A stretch of DNA of 64,000 bases from JANPPS01 sp964242575 (GTDB lineage: Bacteria > Pseudomonadota > Alphaproteobacteria > Acetobacterales > Acetobacteraceae): NCBI GenBank assembly GCA_964242575.1, contig CAXTCN010000002.1:1-64000 (forward strand), in the 5' to 3' direction. This document shows, piece by piece, positions 25,196 to 34,066 of the stretch. The first letter of the stretch is position 1. Every line of letters begins with the position of its first letter. The notes beneath the pieces were generated by a model. The model had not been told where the DNA came from and made no database searches. It saw nothing but the letters and a program-made list of their open reading frames with translations. A program made the position numbers and the translations under genes.

Positions 25196-26221
25196 GTGAC
25201 CATGAACCGACAAGTCCTGCTGACCGAACGTCCGGTTGGCATCCCGCAGCCGCACCACTTCACCGTGGCGGCCAACGCGGTCCCCGAACCCGGCCCCGGC
25301 CAGGTGCTGGTTCGCAACGCCTACCTCTCCGTGGAACCCGCCATGCGCGGCTGGGTCAACGATGCGCCCAACTACCTGCCGCCGGTCGAGATTGGCGCCG
25401 TCATGCGCTCCTACGCCGTCGGCCGCGTTATTGCGTCCAATCACCCGGACTACCAGCCCGGGGACGCCGTCGCCGGCATGTTCGGCTGGCAGGAGTGGGC
25501 GGCGGTGGACGCGATCGCCATCGAGCGCCGGGCGGACCACGGCGTGACGGCCGGGCTGCCGCTGTCGGCATCCCTCGGCGTGCTGGGCCTGAACGGCCTT
25601 ACCGCCTACTTCGGCCTGCTGGAAGTGGGGCAACCCCGGGCTGGCGACACGGTGGTGGTATCGACCGCCGCCGGGTCGGTCGGCTCCTGCGTGGGCCAGA
25701 TCGCCCGGATCGCGGGGTGCCGCACCGTCGGCATCGCCGGCGGTCCAACCAAAACGGCCCTGTGCCTTGATGCCTTCGGGTTCGACGCCGCCATCGACTA
25801 CCGTGCGCCCGGCTTGGATGCGGCGCTGGCGCAGGCCTGCCCAAACGGCGTGAACGTCTACTTCGACAACACCGCCGGCCCGATCAGCGACGCCGTGCTG
25901 CGCCACCTGGCGCCGCGCGCGCGCATGGTGGTCTGCGGCACCGCCTCCATCGCTGACTGGTCCACATGGCCGCAAGGCGACCGGGTGGAGCGCCACGTCC
26001 TGGTGAAACGCGCCCGCATCGAGGCCATCCTGGCGTTCGACTGGAGCAGCCGCTTCCCTGAGGGCCTGGCCCGGCTCGCCGCCTGGGTGCGGGACGGGCG
26101 CATCGCCTACCGGGAGGACGTGCTGGACGGCATCGAACACGCGCCCGGCACCATCGCCGGGCTGTACGCCGGGGAGAACATGGGCAAGCGGCTGATCCGC
26201 GTCGGCCCGGAGACGCCATGA
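25196..26221 (+). CDS. NADP-dependent oxidoreductase, zinc-free MDR (leukotriene B4 12-hydroxydehydrogenase/YncB-like)
   Basis: A 341-residue medium-chain reductase of the PTGR/YncB (COG2130) type that lacks zinc ligands. VEPAMRGWVND near residue ~50 is diagnostic, followed by the Rossmann motif STAAGSVGSCVGQIA and FDNTAGPISDAVL. GTG 25196 is chosen because GGAGGAG lies 10 nt upstream; ATG 25202 is the alternative. It probably reduces alpha,beta-unsaturated carbonyls. The stop overlaps the dinB-like ATG (ATGA). Confidence 0.85.
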   Translation: MTMNRQVLLTERPVGIPQPHHFTVAANAVPEPGPGQVLVRNAYLSVEPAMRGWVNDAPNYLPPVEIGAVMRSYAVGRVIASNHPDYQPGDAVAGMFGWQEWAAVDAIAIERRADHGVTAGLPLSASLGVLGLNGLTAYFGLLEVGQPRAGDTVVVSTAAGSVGSCVGQIARIAGCRTVGIAGGPTKTALCLDAFGFDAAIDYRAPGLDAALAQACPNGVNVYFDNTAGPISDAVLRHLAPRARMVVCGTASIADWSTWPQGDRVERHVLVKRARIEAILAFDWSSRFPEGLARLAAWVRDGRIAYREDVLDGIEHAPGTIAGLYAGENMGKRLIRVGPETP

Positions 26222-26718
26222 TCACGCCCGCCTATGCCCAGGCCATGGCTGCCTACAACGCCGAGATGAACCGGCGCTTGTATGCCGCCGCGGCCCGCCT
26301 GACCGATCAGGAACGCCGGATGCCGCGCGGCGCGTTCTGGGGTTCAATCCATGGCACGCTGAACCACCTGCTGTGGGCGGACCGCATGTGGATGCACCGC
26401 TTCGACGGCTGGGAGCGCCCAGCCGTCGCCATCCTGGACAGCTCAAACCTCATCGCCGGATTCGAAGACCTGCACGCGGCCCGGTCCACAACTGACGCCG
26501 CATTGCTGGACTGGGCGCAGCGCCTTGACCCGGCGTGGCTCGAAGCGGACCAAACCTGGTTCAGTGGCGCAGTGAACCGGAACGTGGCGCGGCCCCGCAC
26601 GATCCTGGTGGCCCACCTGTTCAACCATCAAACCCATCACCGCGGCCAGGTGCACGCCATGCTGACCGCGGCGGGACAGACGACCGGCGACACGGACCTA
26701 TGGATTATCTTGGAGTGA
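26218..26718 (+). CDS. DinB family protein
   Basis: A 166-residue four-helix-bundle protein of the DinB/YfiT family (not DNA polymerase IV). The three metal-binding histidines are visible in GTLNHLLWADRMW and in FNHQTHHRGQVH. Family members act as thiol-dependent transferases or have unknown roles. It is coupled to the reductase gene through ATGA. It converges with a small ORF on the minus strand, with 3 nt between the stops. Confidence 0.85.
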   Translation: MITPAYAQAMAAYNAEMNRRLYAAAARLTDQERRMPRGAFWGSIHGTLNHLLWADRMWMHRFDGWERPAVAILDSSNLIAGFEDLHAARSTTDAALLDWAQRLDPAWLEADQTWFSGAVNRNVARPRTILVAHLFNHQTHHRGQVHAMLTAAGQTTGDTDLWIILE

Positions 26719-26721
26719 GCT

Positions 26722-26922
26722 TCAGGCCGGCGTCGCCATTTCCTGCGCCGAAATCTCGTCCAGCAGCGACCACACCCGGTTCGGCTGCATGGGCACCTCA
26801 GGGTCGTTCAACAGCCGCTCCAGCTCGGCGAGTTTCGCCGCGTGGTCACTATCCGTCATGGCTGGGTCCCGGTGCATCCGCGCATCAGCAGACACAAACG
26901 TGGCAATTCCATGCTGGTTCAT
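26722..26922 (-). CDS. Small uncharacterised protein
   Basis: A 66-residue ORF from ATG 26922, which overlaps the preceding gene's stop (ATGA), or 45 residues from ATG 26859 (MTDSDHAAKLAELERLL). The conserved-looking part is an acidic helical segment, LAELERLLNDPEVPMQPNRV. I do not recognise the family and no catalytic motif is visible. Neither start has a clear ribosome-binding site. It is probably cotranscribed with the 401-residue hypothetical. Confidence 0.5.
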   Translation of the reverse strand: MNQHGIATFVSADARMHRDPAMTDSDHAAKLAELERLLNDPEVPMQPNRVWSLLDEISAQEMATPA

Positions 26923-28124
26923 GAAGATGACAGCACAGCCGGGGCCAGCGCAGCCGCCTTGGCCGCCGGATGCGCCGGGTTGCGGAACCGCAGCTCCCCG
27001 CCCGGCACGCTGTCCGGCTCTGGCAGGCCGAACAACTCCAGCCGCGACGTGCAGGTCACGGCCACGACGCTGCGCGCCTCGGGGTTAGTCATGAACTGCC
27101 GCGCCTCGCCCTCCAGCTCCAGCCGCTCACGCAGCAGCCGCCACTCGATGCGGTCGGTGTCCTCGATGAACATCGCAAGAATACCGGGCCGCGTGCCCGT
27201 CAGCCGCGCCGGCGCGATAGCCGCCATCCGGCGTCGCACGGCCGCGCCCACGTCATTCTCCTGCCCGGCACGCGCCGCCATGACGAACACGCCGCCGCCC
27301 GCCGTGGTCACCGCGAGATGCGCCTCCGGCCCGAACTCCCGCCGCAGCCGGGGCATAAGGCCCAGCTCGTCCGCCTGCGCCGCCGCCAGCAGCAGCGGGT
27401 CGAGTCGCAGCACCGCCGCGCCGTCATGGTCGCCCCGGCGCTGGCTGGACAGCATCCCGGCGATGCGCGCGTGCAATGCCCCCAGCAACTCGCCGCCATC
27501 GACCTCGCGCAGGCCATTCGGCAGCGTCATCTTCAGGATGTAGCGTCCGGGGTGCGCCGCGAGCCAGGCTTGCAACTCTGGATCAATGCGGTCCACCAGG
27601 TTGAACCAGGCGCCCCGGTGCACGCCGCGCCCGTCCTCGGCCGACACCACATCGCACGCGACCTCCGCCTCCGCACCCTCCCGGGTCAGCAACAGGTCGA
27701 ACGGCGCAGCGTCCTCTAGCCCGGCGAACGACACCTCGAACCCGCGCGACCGCTGCAACGCGGCGGTGCGCAACAGGTAGAACGCCGGCACCAAGCACTC
27801 GTCCTCGATCAACGCGGACCGTAGCATCGCCACCAGGCGCAGCCGTCCCGAATCGGTCAACTGGTCGAACAGGTCAGCGGCTGCGGTGGCGTAGGTGGCG
27901 ATCCAGCGCTCCGCCATGCTCAGCGGCCGATTCGGCACGCCGCGCCGTAGCCGTTCAATTGTAAGCTCGATGCAGTGCCGTTGCAGCGCCTGCCGTCCCG
28001 TCCGGGTCGGCTTGGCGGCCATGGCCTGCAGCACGGCCAGCCGGTCCCGCCAAACTCGCACACCCATGCAGTCCACGAACGCGTCGAGTCCGGCCGGGTC
28101 AATTGGATCGCTCAGCGGAGTCAT
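26919..28124 (-). CDS. Uncharacterised protein, DUF2336-like helical protein or related
   Basis: A 401-residue soluble protein with no signal peptide. The N-terminal ~130 residues are helical. The centre has FDLLLTREGAEAEVACDVVSAE, reminiscent of a PD-(D/E)xK nuclease core but without the lysine. The C-terminal ~100 residues contain FIEDTDRIEWRLLRERL and a proline/alanine-rich end. I do not recognise it confidently, so any function is speculation. ATG 28124 is chosen over the open frame to 28328, which lies inside aroC. It follows aroC on the same strand after 58 nt. Confidence 0.6.
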   Translation of the reverse strand: MTPLSDPIDPAGLDAFVDCMGVRVWRDRLAVLQAMAAKPTRTGRQALQRHCIELTIERLRRGVPNRPLSMAERWIATYATAAADLFDQLTDSGRLRLVAMLRSALIEDECLVPAFYLLRTAALQRSRGFEVSFAGLEDAAPFDLLLTREGAEAEVACDVVSAEDGRGVHRGAWFNLVDRIDPELQAWLAAHPGRYILKMTLPNGLREVDGGELLGALHARIAGMLSSQRRGDHDGAAVLRLDPLLLAAAQADELGLMPRLRREFGPEAHLAVTTAGGGVFVMAARAGQENDVGAAVRRRMAAIAPARLTGTRPGILAMFIEDTDRIEWRLLRERLELEGEARQFMTNPEARSVVAVTCTSRLELFGLPEPDSVPGGELRFRNPAHPAAKAAALAPAVLSSS

Positions 28125-28182
28125 GGGTGCCGCACAGTGGCAAGCGGCGGCCCGTATCGGCAATGACGATTGCGTGATGTCG

Positions 28183-29298
28183 CTACTCAGCATGGGCCAC
28201 GTGCGGCAGATGCGCCTCGGTTGGCGCATCCGGAACCTGGGCCCGATGCCGGAGCAGATGGTCCGCCAGCACGCACGCCACCATCGCCTCGCCCACCGGA
28301 ACCGCCCTGATGCCGACGCAGGGGTCATGGCGGCCGCGAGTCGTGATGTCCACGTCCTGACCGGCGCGGTCCACCGCGCGCCGCGGCACCAGGATGGAGC
28401 TGGTCGGCTTCACCGCAAACCGCGCCACCACGGGCTGCCCGGTCGAGATGCCGCCCAGCACGCCGCCCGCGTGGTTTGATGCGAACGCCACCATGCCGTC
28501 CTGCATTCGCATTTCGTCCGCGTTGCTCTCGCCCTGGAGCGCCGCCGCTGCGAACCCGTCGCCGATTTCCACGCCTTTCACGGCATTGATCCCCATAAGC
28601 GCGGCTGCGAGGTCCGCATCCAGCTTGCCATAGATAGGTGCGCCAAGCCCGGGCGGCACTCCATCCGCGACGATTTCAATGACCGCACCGATACTTGAAC
28701 CGGCCTTGCGGATTTCGCCCAGTTCCGCCTCCCAGGCTGCCGCCGCAACCGGGTCCGGACAGAACAGCGGGTTGCGCGCCACTTCGTCCCAATCCCACCG
28801 GGTCCGGTCCACCCCATGCGCGCCCATCTGCACCATGGCGCCCCGGACCCGGACCTTGTCGCCCAGCACCAGGCGCGCGATGCCGCCCGCCGCCACCCGC
28901 ATTGCCGTCTCCCGCGCACTGCTGCGCCCGCCGCCGCGGTGGTCGCGGATGCCGTATTTCAGCTCATAGGCCAGGTCCGCATGGCCGGGCCGGAACTGCG
29001 TCGCGATGGCCCCGTAATCCCGGCTGCGCTGGTCCACGTTCTGGATTTCCAGCGCAATCGGCGTGCCCGTGGTGTAGCCGTCCATCACCCCGGACAGGAT
29101 GCGCACCGTATCCGGCTCCTGCCGCTGCGTGGTGAAGCGCGATTGGCCGGGCCGGCGGCGGTCTAGCCAGGGTTGCAAATCCGCCTCCGACAACGGCAGC
29201 CGCGGCGGGCAGCCGTCCACCACGGCGCCAATCGCCGGCCCATGGCTCTCGCCCCAGGTCGTGACGCGGAACAGGCGCCCGAAGGTGTTGTGGCTCAT
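28183..29298 (-). CDS. aroC: Chorismate synthase
   Basis: A 371-residue FMN-dependent enzyme, the last shikimate step (EPSP to chorismate). Signature 1 is GESHGPAIGAVVDGCPP (residues ~16-32). Other hallmarks are DRRRPGQSRFTTQRQEPD, RGGGRSSARETAMRVAAG and the C-terminal GRHDPCVGIRAVPV. Length is typical. It starts 3 nt after the fabI stop, so fabI-aroC form an operon. Confidence 0.97.
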   Translation of the reverse strand: MSHNTFGRLFRVTTWGESHGPAIGAVVDGCPPRLPLSEADLQPWLDRRRPGQSRFTTQRQEPDTVRILSGVMDGYTTGTPIALEIQNVDQRSRDYGAIATQFRPGHADLAYELKYGIRDHRGGGRSSARETAMRVAAGGIARLVLGDKVRVRGAMVQMGAHGVDRTRWDWDEVARNPLFCPDPVAAAAWEAELGEIRKAGSSIGAVIEIVADGVPPGLGAPIYGKLDADLAAALMGINAVKGVEIGDGFAAAALQGESNADEMRMQDGMVAFASNHAGGVLGGISTGQPVVARFAVKPTSSILVPRRAVDRAGQDVDITTRGRHDPCVGIRAVPVGEAMVACVLADHLLRHRAQVPDAPTEAHLPHVAHAE

Positions 29299-29301
29299 CG
29301 C

Positions 29302-30168
29302 CTACGTGTCAGGCGCCACGTTGATGTCGGGCGCCGTGGGGTTCTTCATGCCAACTACGTGGTAGCCGCTGTCCACGTGATGCACCTCGCCGGTCACGCC
29401 GGACGACAGCGGGCTGAGCAGGTACAGCCCGGCGCCGCCGACCTCATCCAACGACACGTTGCGCTCCAGCGGCGAGTTGTACTGGTTCCAGCGCAGGATA
29501 TAGCGGAAATCGCCGATCCCGCTGGCTGCCAGGGTTTTCATTGGCCCGGCCGACAACGCGTTCACCCGGATGCCCAACCCGCCCAAATCCGCCGCCAGGT
29601 AGCGGACCGAGGACTCGAGCGCGGCCTTCGCCACCCCCATGACGTTGTAATGCGGCATGACCCGCTCCGCGCCCAGGTACGTCATCGTCAGCAACGACCC
29701 GCCGCTCCGCATCATCGGCACCGCGCGCTGCGCGACCGCGGTGAACGAGAAGCAGCTTATGTCCATTGCCTGCAGGAACGCGGCCCGCGGCGTGTCCAGG
29801 TACTTGCCGCGCAGGTAGGCCTTGTCCGCCCAGCCGATCGCATGCACCACGAAGTCGATGCCGTCCCACTCCCGGCCGACCGCCGCGAACGCCGCGTCGA
29901 TGCTGGCGTCGTCCGTCACCTCGCACGGCACCACCAACGAGCTGCCGACGCTGGCCGCCAACGGGCGCACCCGTTTCTCCAGCGCGTCGCCCTGGAATGT
30001 GAACGCCATTTGCGCGCCCTGCGCGGCACAGGCGGTGGCGATGCCCCAGGCGATGGAGCGGTCGTTGGCCACGCCCATCACGACGCCCCGCTTGCCCTGC
30101 ATCAGGTTGCCGCGCGCCGGAAGCGCGGTATCGGCCGGGCTGGTCTTGGACAGGGCGTCGTCCGGCAT
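29302..30168 (-). CDS. fabI: Enoyl-[acyl-carrier-protein] reductase [NADH]
   Basis: A 288-residue FabI, the final reduction in type II fatty acid elongation. GKRGVVMGVANDRSIAWGIA is the cofactor-binding start. The catalytic pair is in MPHYNVMGVAKAALE (Tyr-x6-Lys), and YLGAERVMP is canonical. The ATG at 30168 has GAGGTTG upstream and adds ~22 residues before the fold; the open frame to 30477 runs into pdxH and is rejected. It diverges from pdxH across a palindrome-rich 133-nt region. Confidence 0.94.
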   Translation of the reverse strand: MPDDALSKTSPADTALPARGNLMQGKRGVVMGVANDRSIAWGIATACAAQGAQMAFTFQGDALEKRVRPLAASVGSSLVVPCEVTDDASIDAAFAAVGREWDGIDFVVHAIGWADKAYLRGKYLDTPRAAFLQAMDISCFSFTAVAQRAVPMMRSGGSLLTMTYLGAERVMPHYNVMGVAKAALESSVRYLAADLGGLGIRVNALSAGPMKTLAASGIGDFRYILRWNQYNSPLERNVSLDEVGGAGLYLLSPLSSGVTGEVHHVDSGYHVVGMKNPTAPDINVAPDT

Positions 30169-30238
30169 GGGAGCAACCTCAACAGGGGGGTGGAAGGCAG
30201 CGGGTGGAGGGTCGTCGCACAGCGGGGCGCAACGGAGC

Positions 30239-30262
30239 AAGAGGCCTCTTGTCCCGGGACAA
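30239..30262. promoter_or_regulatory. Two abutting perfect palindromes in the fabI/pdxH divergent promoter
   Basis: AAGAGGCCTCTT (30239-30250) is a perfect 12-nt palindrome. TTGTCCCGGGACAA (30249-30262) is a perfect 14-nt palindrome and shares two bases with the first. They sit 71 nt upstream of fabI and 40 nt upstream of pdxH, where a dimeric repressor or activator could act on both. The regulator is unknown. Confidence 0.5.
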
Positions 30263-30301
30263 AAGGTTCCGGCACATTGCGCCCGCGCCAGGAGTAATGC
30301 C

Positions 30302-30919
30302 ATGCCCGACACCCCTGTTTCCGAGCAACGCGGAATAGCCGACGCGGCCGACCCCTTGCTCCTGTTCGAGGCCTGGATGGCGGACGCCGTGCAAACCGAG
30401 CCGAACGACCCCAACGCCATGACCGTCGCCACCTGCACGCCGGGCGGCATGCCCTCTGCCCGCATTGTCCTGCTCAAAGGCTTCGATGCGGCGGGCTTCG
30501 TTTTCTACACCAACAAGCAAGGCCGCAAGGGCGCCGAGTTGCTGGTGAACCCGCATGCCGCGCTGCTGTTCCATTGGAAAACCCGGCAGCGCCAAGTCCG
30601 CATCGAGGGCGTCGTCCAGCACGTCACCGACGATGAGGCCGACGCCTATTACAACAGCAGGGCACGCGTCTCCCGCTTGGGCGCTTGGGCCTCCGACCAA
30701 TCCCGGCCGCTGCCGTCCCGGGCCGAGCTGGAGCGCCGCGTGGCCGAGTACGACGCGCGCCACCCCGGCGACGCCATTCCGCGCCCGTCGCACTGGTCCG
30801 GCTTCCGCGTGGCGCCGGCCAGCATCGAGTTTTGGCAGGACATGCCATACCGCCTGCACGACCGCCGGGTTTATACCCGGACCGGGCAGGGCTGGAGCAT
30901 TGGAGCCTTGTACCCCTAA
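30302..30919 (+). CDS. pdxH: Pyridoxamine 5'-phosphate oxidase
   Basis: A 205-residue FMN-dependent oxidase making PLP from PNP/PMP. Motifs include PSARIVLLKGFDAAGFVFYTN, ALLFHWKTRQRQVRIEG and the C-terminal RLHDRRVYTR. The length and order match PdxH. AGGAG precedes ATG 30302. It diverges from fabI. PLP is the cofactor of the two aminotransferases 7-9 kb upstream, but no direct linkage is shown. Confidence 0.95.
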   Translation: MPDTPVSEQRGIADAADPLLLFEAWMADAVQTEPNDPNAMTVATCTPGGMPSARIVLLKGFDAAGFVFYTNKQGRKGAELLVNPHAALLFHWKTRQRQVRIEGVVQHVTDDEADAYYNSRARVSRLGAWASDQSRPLPSRAELERRVAEYDARHPGDAIPRPSHWSGFRVAPASIEFWQDMPYRLHDRRVYTRTGQGWSIGALYP

Positions 30920-30993
30920 GGCACCGTGTATCCCTGGGCTTTGTGGAACCATGTTACCGTCCTGTGGCAACGATACGTAAGGAGGCGAGCGCC

Positions 30994-31857
30994 ATGCCGA
31001 TTCGCAAGCTGCTGCTGCCGCTGACCGGCACCGCCGCCGGAGAGTCCGCGCTCACCACCGCGTTGATGGTCGCCCGCGCCTGGAACGCGCACCTGACCGC
31101 GCTGCACGTCCGCGTTGACAGCCGCGACGTGGCGCCCCTGGCCGGCGAGGGCCTGTCCGGCGCCATGATCGAGGAGATGATGTCGGCCACCGAACGGGAA
31201 AGCAGCGACCGCAGCACCGCCGTCCGCACCATGTTCGACCGCTTCGTCCAAGAACACGGCGTGGTGGTCGCCGAGCCGCACGCCGGCGCCGGCGCCACCG
31301 CCAACTTCGCCAGCGTGACCGGCCGGGAGGACGACCTGGTGGCGCAGCTCGCGCGCCTCACCGACCTCACCGTGGTGCCTCACCCCGAGGCCGGTGACGA
31401 CGTGTCCAGCAGCGATGCCCTGCACGCCGTGCTGTTCGACAGCGGCCGCCCCGTGCTGATTGCCCCGCAAACCGCGCTGCCTACCATCGGCGCCCGCGTC
31501 TGCATCGCCTGGAATGGCACGGCAGAGAGCGCCGCCGCGGTCCAGGCGGCAATCCCCTGGATGCAACGTGCGTCGGCGGTGCGCATCCTCAGCGCCGACG
31601 AGTACCAGCGCCGCGGTCCCGGCGCGCCGGAGCTGGCCAGCTATTTGGCGCTGCATGACATCCAAGTCGAAATCGCCCAGTTCCGCCCGCTGGACCGCGA
31701 GGTGGGCCGCGGCCTGCTGACCGCTGCGCGGGAGTTCGACGCGGACTTGCTGGCGATGGGCGCCTACTCGCACTCCCGCCTGCGCCAGCTTATCCTGGGC
31801 GGCGTGACCCGCCACGTCCTGGAGCACGCGGCGTTGCCGGTGCTGATGAATCGATAG
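30994..31857 (+). CDS. Universal stress protein (two-domain UspA family)
   Basis: A 287-residue cytosolic protein with two USP-like repeats. The first opens IRKLLLPLTGTAAGESAL; the second opens ARVCIAWNGTAESAAAV. The second ends with GAYSHSRLRQLILGG and LPVLMNR, the typical ATP-binding tail, though the first repeat lacks it. TAAGGAGG lies 7 nt upstream of ATG 30994. It has no obvious operon partner. Confidence 0.88.
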   Translation: MPIRKLLLPLTGTAAGESALTTALMVARAWNAHLTALHVRVDSRDVAPLAGEGLSGAMIEEMMSATERESSDRSTAVRTMFDRFVQEHGVVVAEPHAGAGATANFASVTGREDDLVAQLARLTDLTVVPHPEAGDDVSSSDALHAVLFDSGRPVLIAPQTALPTIGARVCIAWNGTAESAAAVQAAIPWMQRASAVRILSADEYQRRGPGAPELASYLALHDIQVEIAQFRPLDREVGRGLLTAAREFDADLLAMGAYSHSRLRQLILGGVTRHVLEHAALPVLMNR

Positions 31858-31985
31858 CAAGTCGGTTCGGTTCGTTGTGGCTATTGGACGGCAACTGCCC
31901 TACGCTTGCCATACTGACATCCTAGGCTGACCAATGAACCCGCCGTAAACGGCTGGCGTCTGTCCCCAAGGGCTAGGAGTTCCTC

Positions 31986-32372
31986 ATGCGACTAATGGCG
32001 GCCGTGACGATTGGATTGATGATTTCCGGGCCGCTGGCGGCCCAGGACCTTGGCAACATCCTGCGTGACCAGGTGCTGCCTCGCCTAGCGCCCGGCCAGA
32101 ACGATCCGAACCAGCAGAACCGTGAACGCGACGCCTACGAGCGCGGGCGCCTGGACCAGGAACAGGCCCGCCGCGACGCGAACCGCCGCCAGGACAATGA
32201 CGGACGCCGCGAGACGCGTGGCTACGACGACCGGCGAGGGGACAACCGGCGGGATGACCGGTCCCGGGGAGACCGTGACTTCGAGGACCGCCGCCGTGGG
32301 GACGCCGACCGCCGCACCGAGGATCGCCGCCGTGATGCCGAGGACCGCGCCCGCTCCTACAACAACCACTGA
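31986..32372 (+). CDS. Secreted Arg/Asp-rich low-complexity protein
   Basis: A 128-residue protein with a signal peptide (RLMAAVTIGLMISGPLAA|Q). The mature part from residue ~45 is almost entirely charged and low-complexity, alternating DRR, DDR and EDRR blocks, and must be disordered. A function cannot be read; metal, nucleic-acid or matrix binding are possible. AGGAG precedes ATG 31986. It converges with the methyltransferase gene. Confidence 0.7.
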   Translation: MRLMAAVTIGLMISGPLAAQDLGNILRDQVLPRLAPGQNDPNQQNRERDAYERGRLDQEQARRDANRRQDNDGRRETRGYDDRRGDNRRDDRSRGDRDFEDRRRGDADRRTEDRRRDAEDRARSYNNH

Positions 32373-32392
32373 CCGCACGATCAGGGCGGACG

Positions 32393-33034
32393 CTACGGCT
32401 CCGCCCGCAGCCGGAACAGCCGCGTCGCGCGTATGGTTCGGTCCTCGAGTTCAAGCGAGGTTGGAACGACGTACTCGGCCATCAGGACCAATCCCCCGTC
32501 CGGCAGGTAGGCCCGGCCGGGGTCGGCCATCCAGACCTCGCACACCTGGGCCATCCCGCGCAGCCACGGCATGATGTGCCGGGTCATGGGCGCTTCGTAG
32601 CACACGTCGCCGCATAGAATGAGGTCCCACCGGCATGGCTGCCCGACCACGTCGCTGGCCAGGGCCGTGACCGTCACGCCGTTCGCCGCGGCATTCAACC
32701 CAATCGCCGCGACCGCCAGGGCGTCAATCTCCGCCGCCTCCACCGACGCCGCGCCGGCCCGGGCGCACGCGATGGACGCAATTCCGCAGCCGGCCGCGAA
32801 GTCCAGCACCCGGCGGCCACGGACCAGCCCCGGATGATCCAGCACGTGGCGGGCAATGGCCTGGCCGCCGGGCCAGGCGAACGCCCAGAATGGCGGATCG
32901 ACGTTCGCCTGTTCCAGCCAGGCCTCGCTCGCCTGCCAGATCGGCGTGATCTCGGTCGCCAGATGCAACGCGATCTCTGGCGTGAGCGGGGCATGGGCCA
33001 GCACGGTATGCGACCGGATGAATGCGGCCGTCAC
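32393..33034 (-). CDS. Class I methyltransferase (ETFB lysine methyltransferase-like)
   Basis: A 213-residue methyltransferase of the Nnt1/METTL20 group. PPFWAFAWPGGQAIARHVL is the hallmark, followed by motif I VLDFAAGCGIASIACA and the acidic loop AAEIDALA. Known members methylate lysines of the electron-transfer flavoprotein beta subunit; that substrate is an inference here. Its ATG at 33034 overlaps the ubiA stop (ATGA), so the two are coupled. Confidence 0.85.
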   Translation of the reverse strand: MTAAFIRSHTVLAHAPLTPEIALHLATEITPIWQASEAWLEQANVDPPFWAFAWPGGQAIARHVLDHPGLVRGRRVLDFAAGCGIASIACARAGAASVEAAEIDALAVAAIGLNAAANGVTVTALASDVVGQPCRWDLILCGDVCYEAPMTRHIMPWLRGMAQVCEVWMADPGRAYLPDGGLVLMAEYVVPTSLELEDRTIRATRLFRLRAEP

Positions 33035-33936
33035 ATCCAGCCCAACAGGATCGCCGCGCCGACCGTGAGGCCGACCTCGCGGTTCCGGTGGAACCGTCGC
33101 AGGCAGCCTGCCGGGTCGTTCACGTCAATCGTCCAGACCTGCCACGCCAGCAACGCGGCTGGCACGGACAGGGCGGCGTAGAACAGGGCGGACAGCCCGG
33201 CGAGCCATCCGGCCAGCGCCAGCATCCCAACCATGGCCGCGTAGCACGCCGCCAGGAACGTTTTGGTGTGCCTGGCGAACAACCGCGCCGTGCTGCGCAC
33301 CCCAATCAGCGCGTCATCCTCGCGGTCCTGATGGGCATACACCGTGTCGTACCCCAGTATCCACGCAAATGCCGCCGCATAGAGCGCCAACGCCGCCGGC
33401 TCGATCCGCCCGGCCGCCGCCGCGTACCCCATCGGGGCGCCCCATCCAAAGGTCAGGCCCAGCACGGCCTGGGGCCACCAGGTCACCCGCTTCGCTAGCG
33501 GATACAGCGCGACCAGCGCCAGCGACGCCACGCCGAGCGCCTGCGCCAACCCGTTCAGTTGCAACAGGATCAGCAGCCCCATCCCCAGCAACGCCGCGAG
33601 GAACCCGGTCGCCTGCCGCATCCGCAGCGCGCCGCTGGCCAGCGGTCGTAGGGCGGTGCGCGGGATAAGCCGGTCCAGGTCCCGGTCCCACATGTCGTTC
33701 ACCACGCACCCGGCCCCGCGCATGACAACGCTGCCAAGCGCGAACAGCAACACGAGCCATGCCCCCTCCCATGTCGGCGGCCGGGCCAGCGCAATGCTCC
33801 ACAGGCCGGGCAGGAACAGCAGCCAGGCGCCGATGGGCCGGTCCAGCCGCGCCAGCACGGCGTAGGGCCGCCATCCCAAGGGCAGCCGCGCCACCCAGCC
33901 TCGCAGGTCGATGTCCGTCCAAGCCGCGTCCGCCAT
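33031..33936 (-). CDS. ubiA: 4-hydroxybenzoate polyprenyltransferase
   Basis: A 301-residue polytopic UbiA prenyltransferase, placing the polyprenyl tail on 4-hydroxybenzoate in ubiquinone synthesis. The two Asp-rich motifs are NDMWDRDLD and the loop AHQDREDD. About eight hydrophobic helices are spread over the protein. Start ATG 33936. It is translationally coupled to the downstream methyltransferase. It diverges from gshA. Confidence 0.93.
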   Translation of the reverse strand: MADAAWTDIDLRGWVARLPLGWRPYAVLARLDRPIGAWLLFLPGLWSIALARPPTWEGAWLVLLFALGSVVMRGAGCVVNDMWDRDLDRLIPRTALRPLASGALRMRQATGFLAALLGMGLLILLQLNGLAQALGVASLALVALYPLAKRVTWWPQAVLGLTFGWGAPMGYAAAAGRIEPAALALYAAAFAWILGYDTVYAHQDREDDALIGVRSTARLFARHTKTFLAACYAAMVGMLALAGWLAGLSALFYAALSVPAALLAWQVWTIDVNDPAGCLRRFHRNREVGLTVGAAILLGWM

Positions 33937-34066
33937 CCCTGCGGTTTAAGGACCCGCTCGCCTTTGCGCTATCCCGCACCTTGAAGGGTGGCTTGACGCG
34001 CCCCGGCCATCGACGTTTGTTGTCCCGCCCGGCTTCGGGGTTGATCGCTAAGGACGCCGCCGAACC

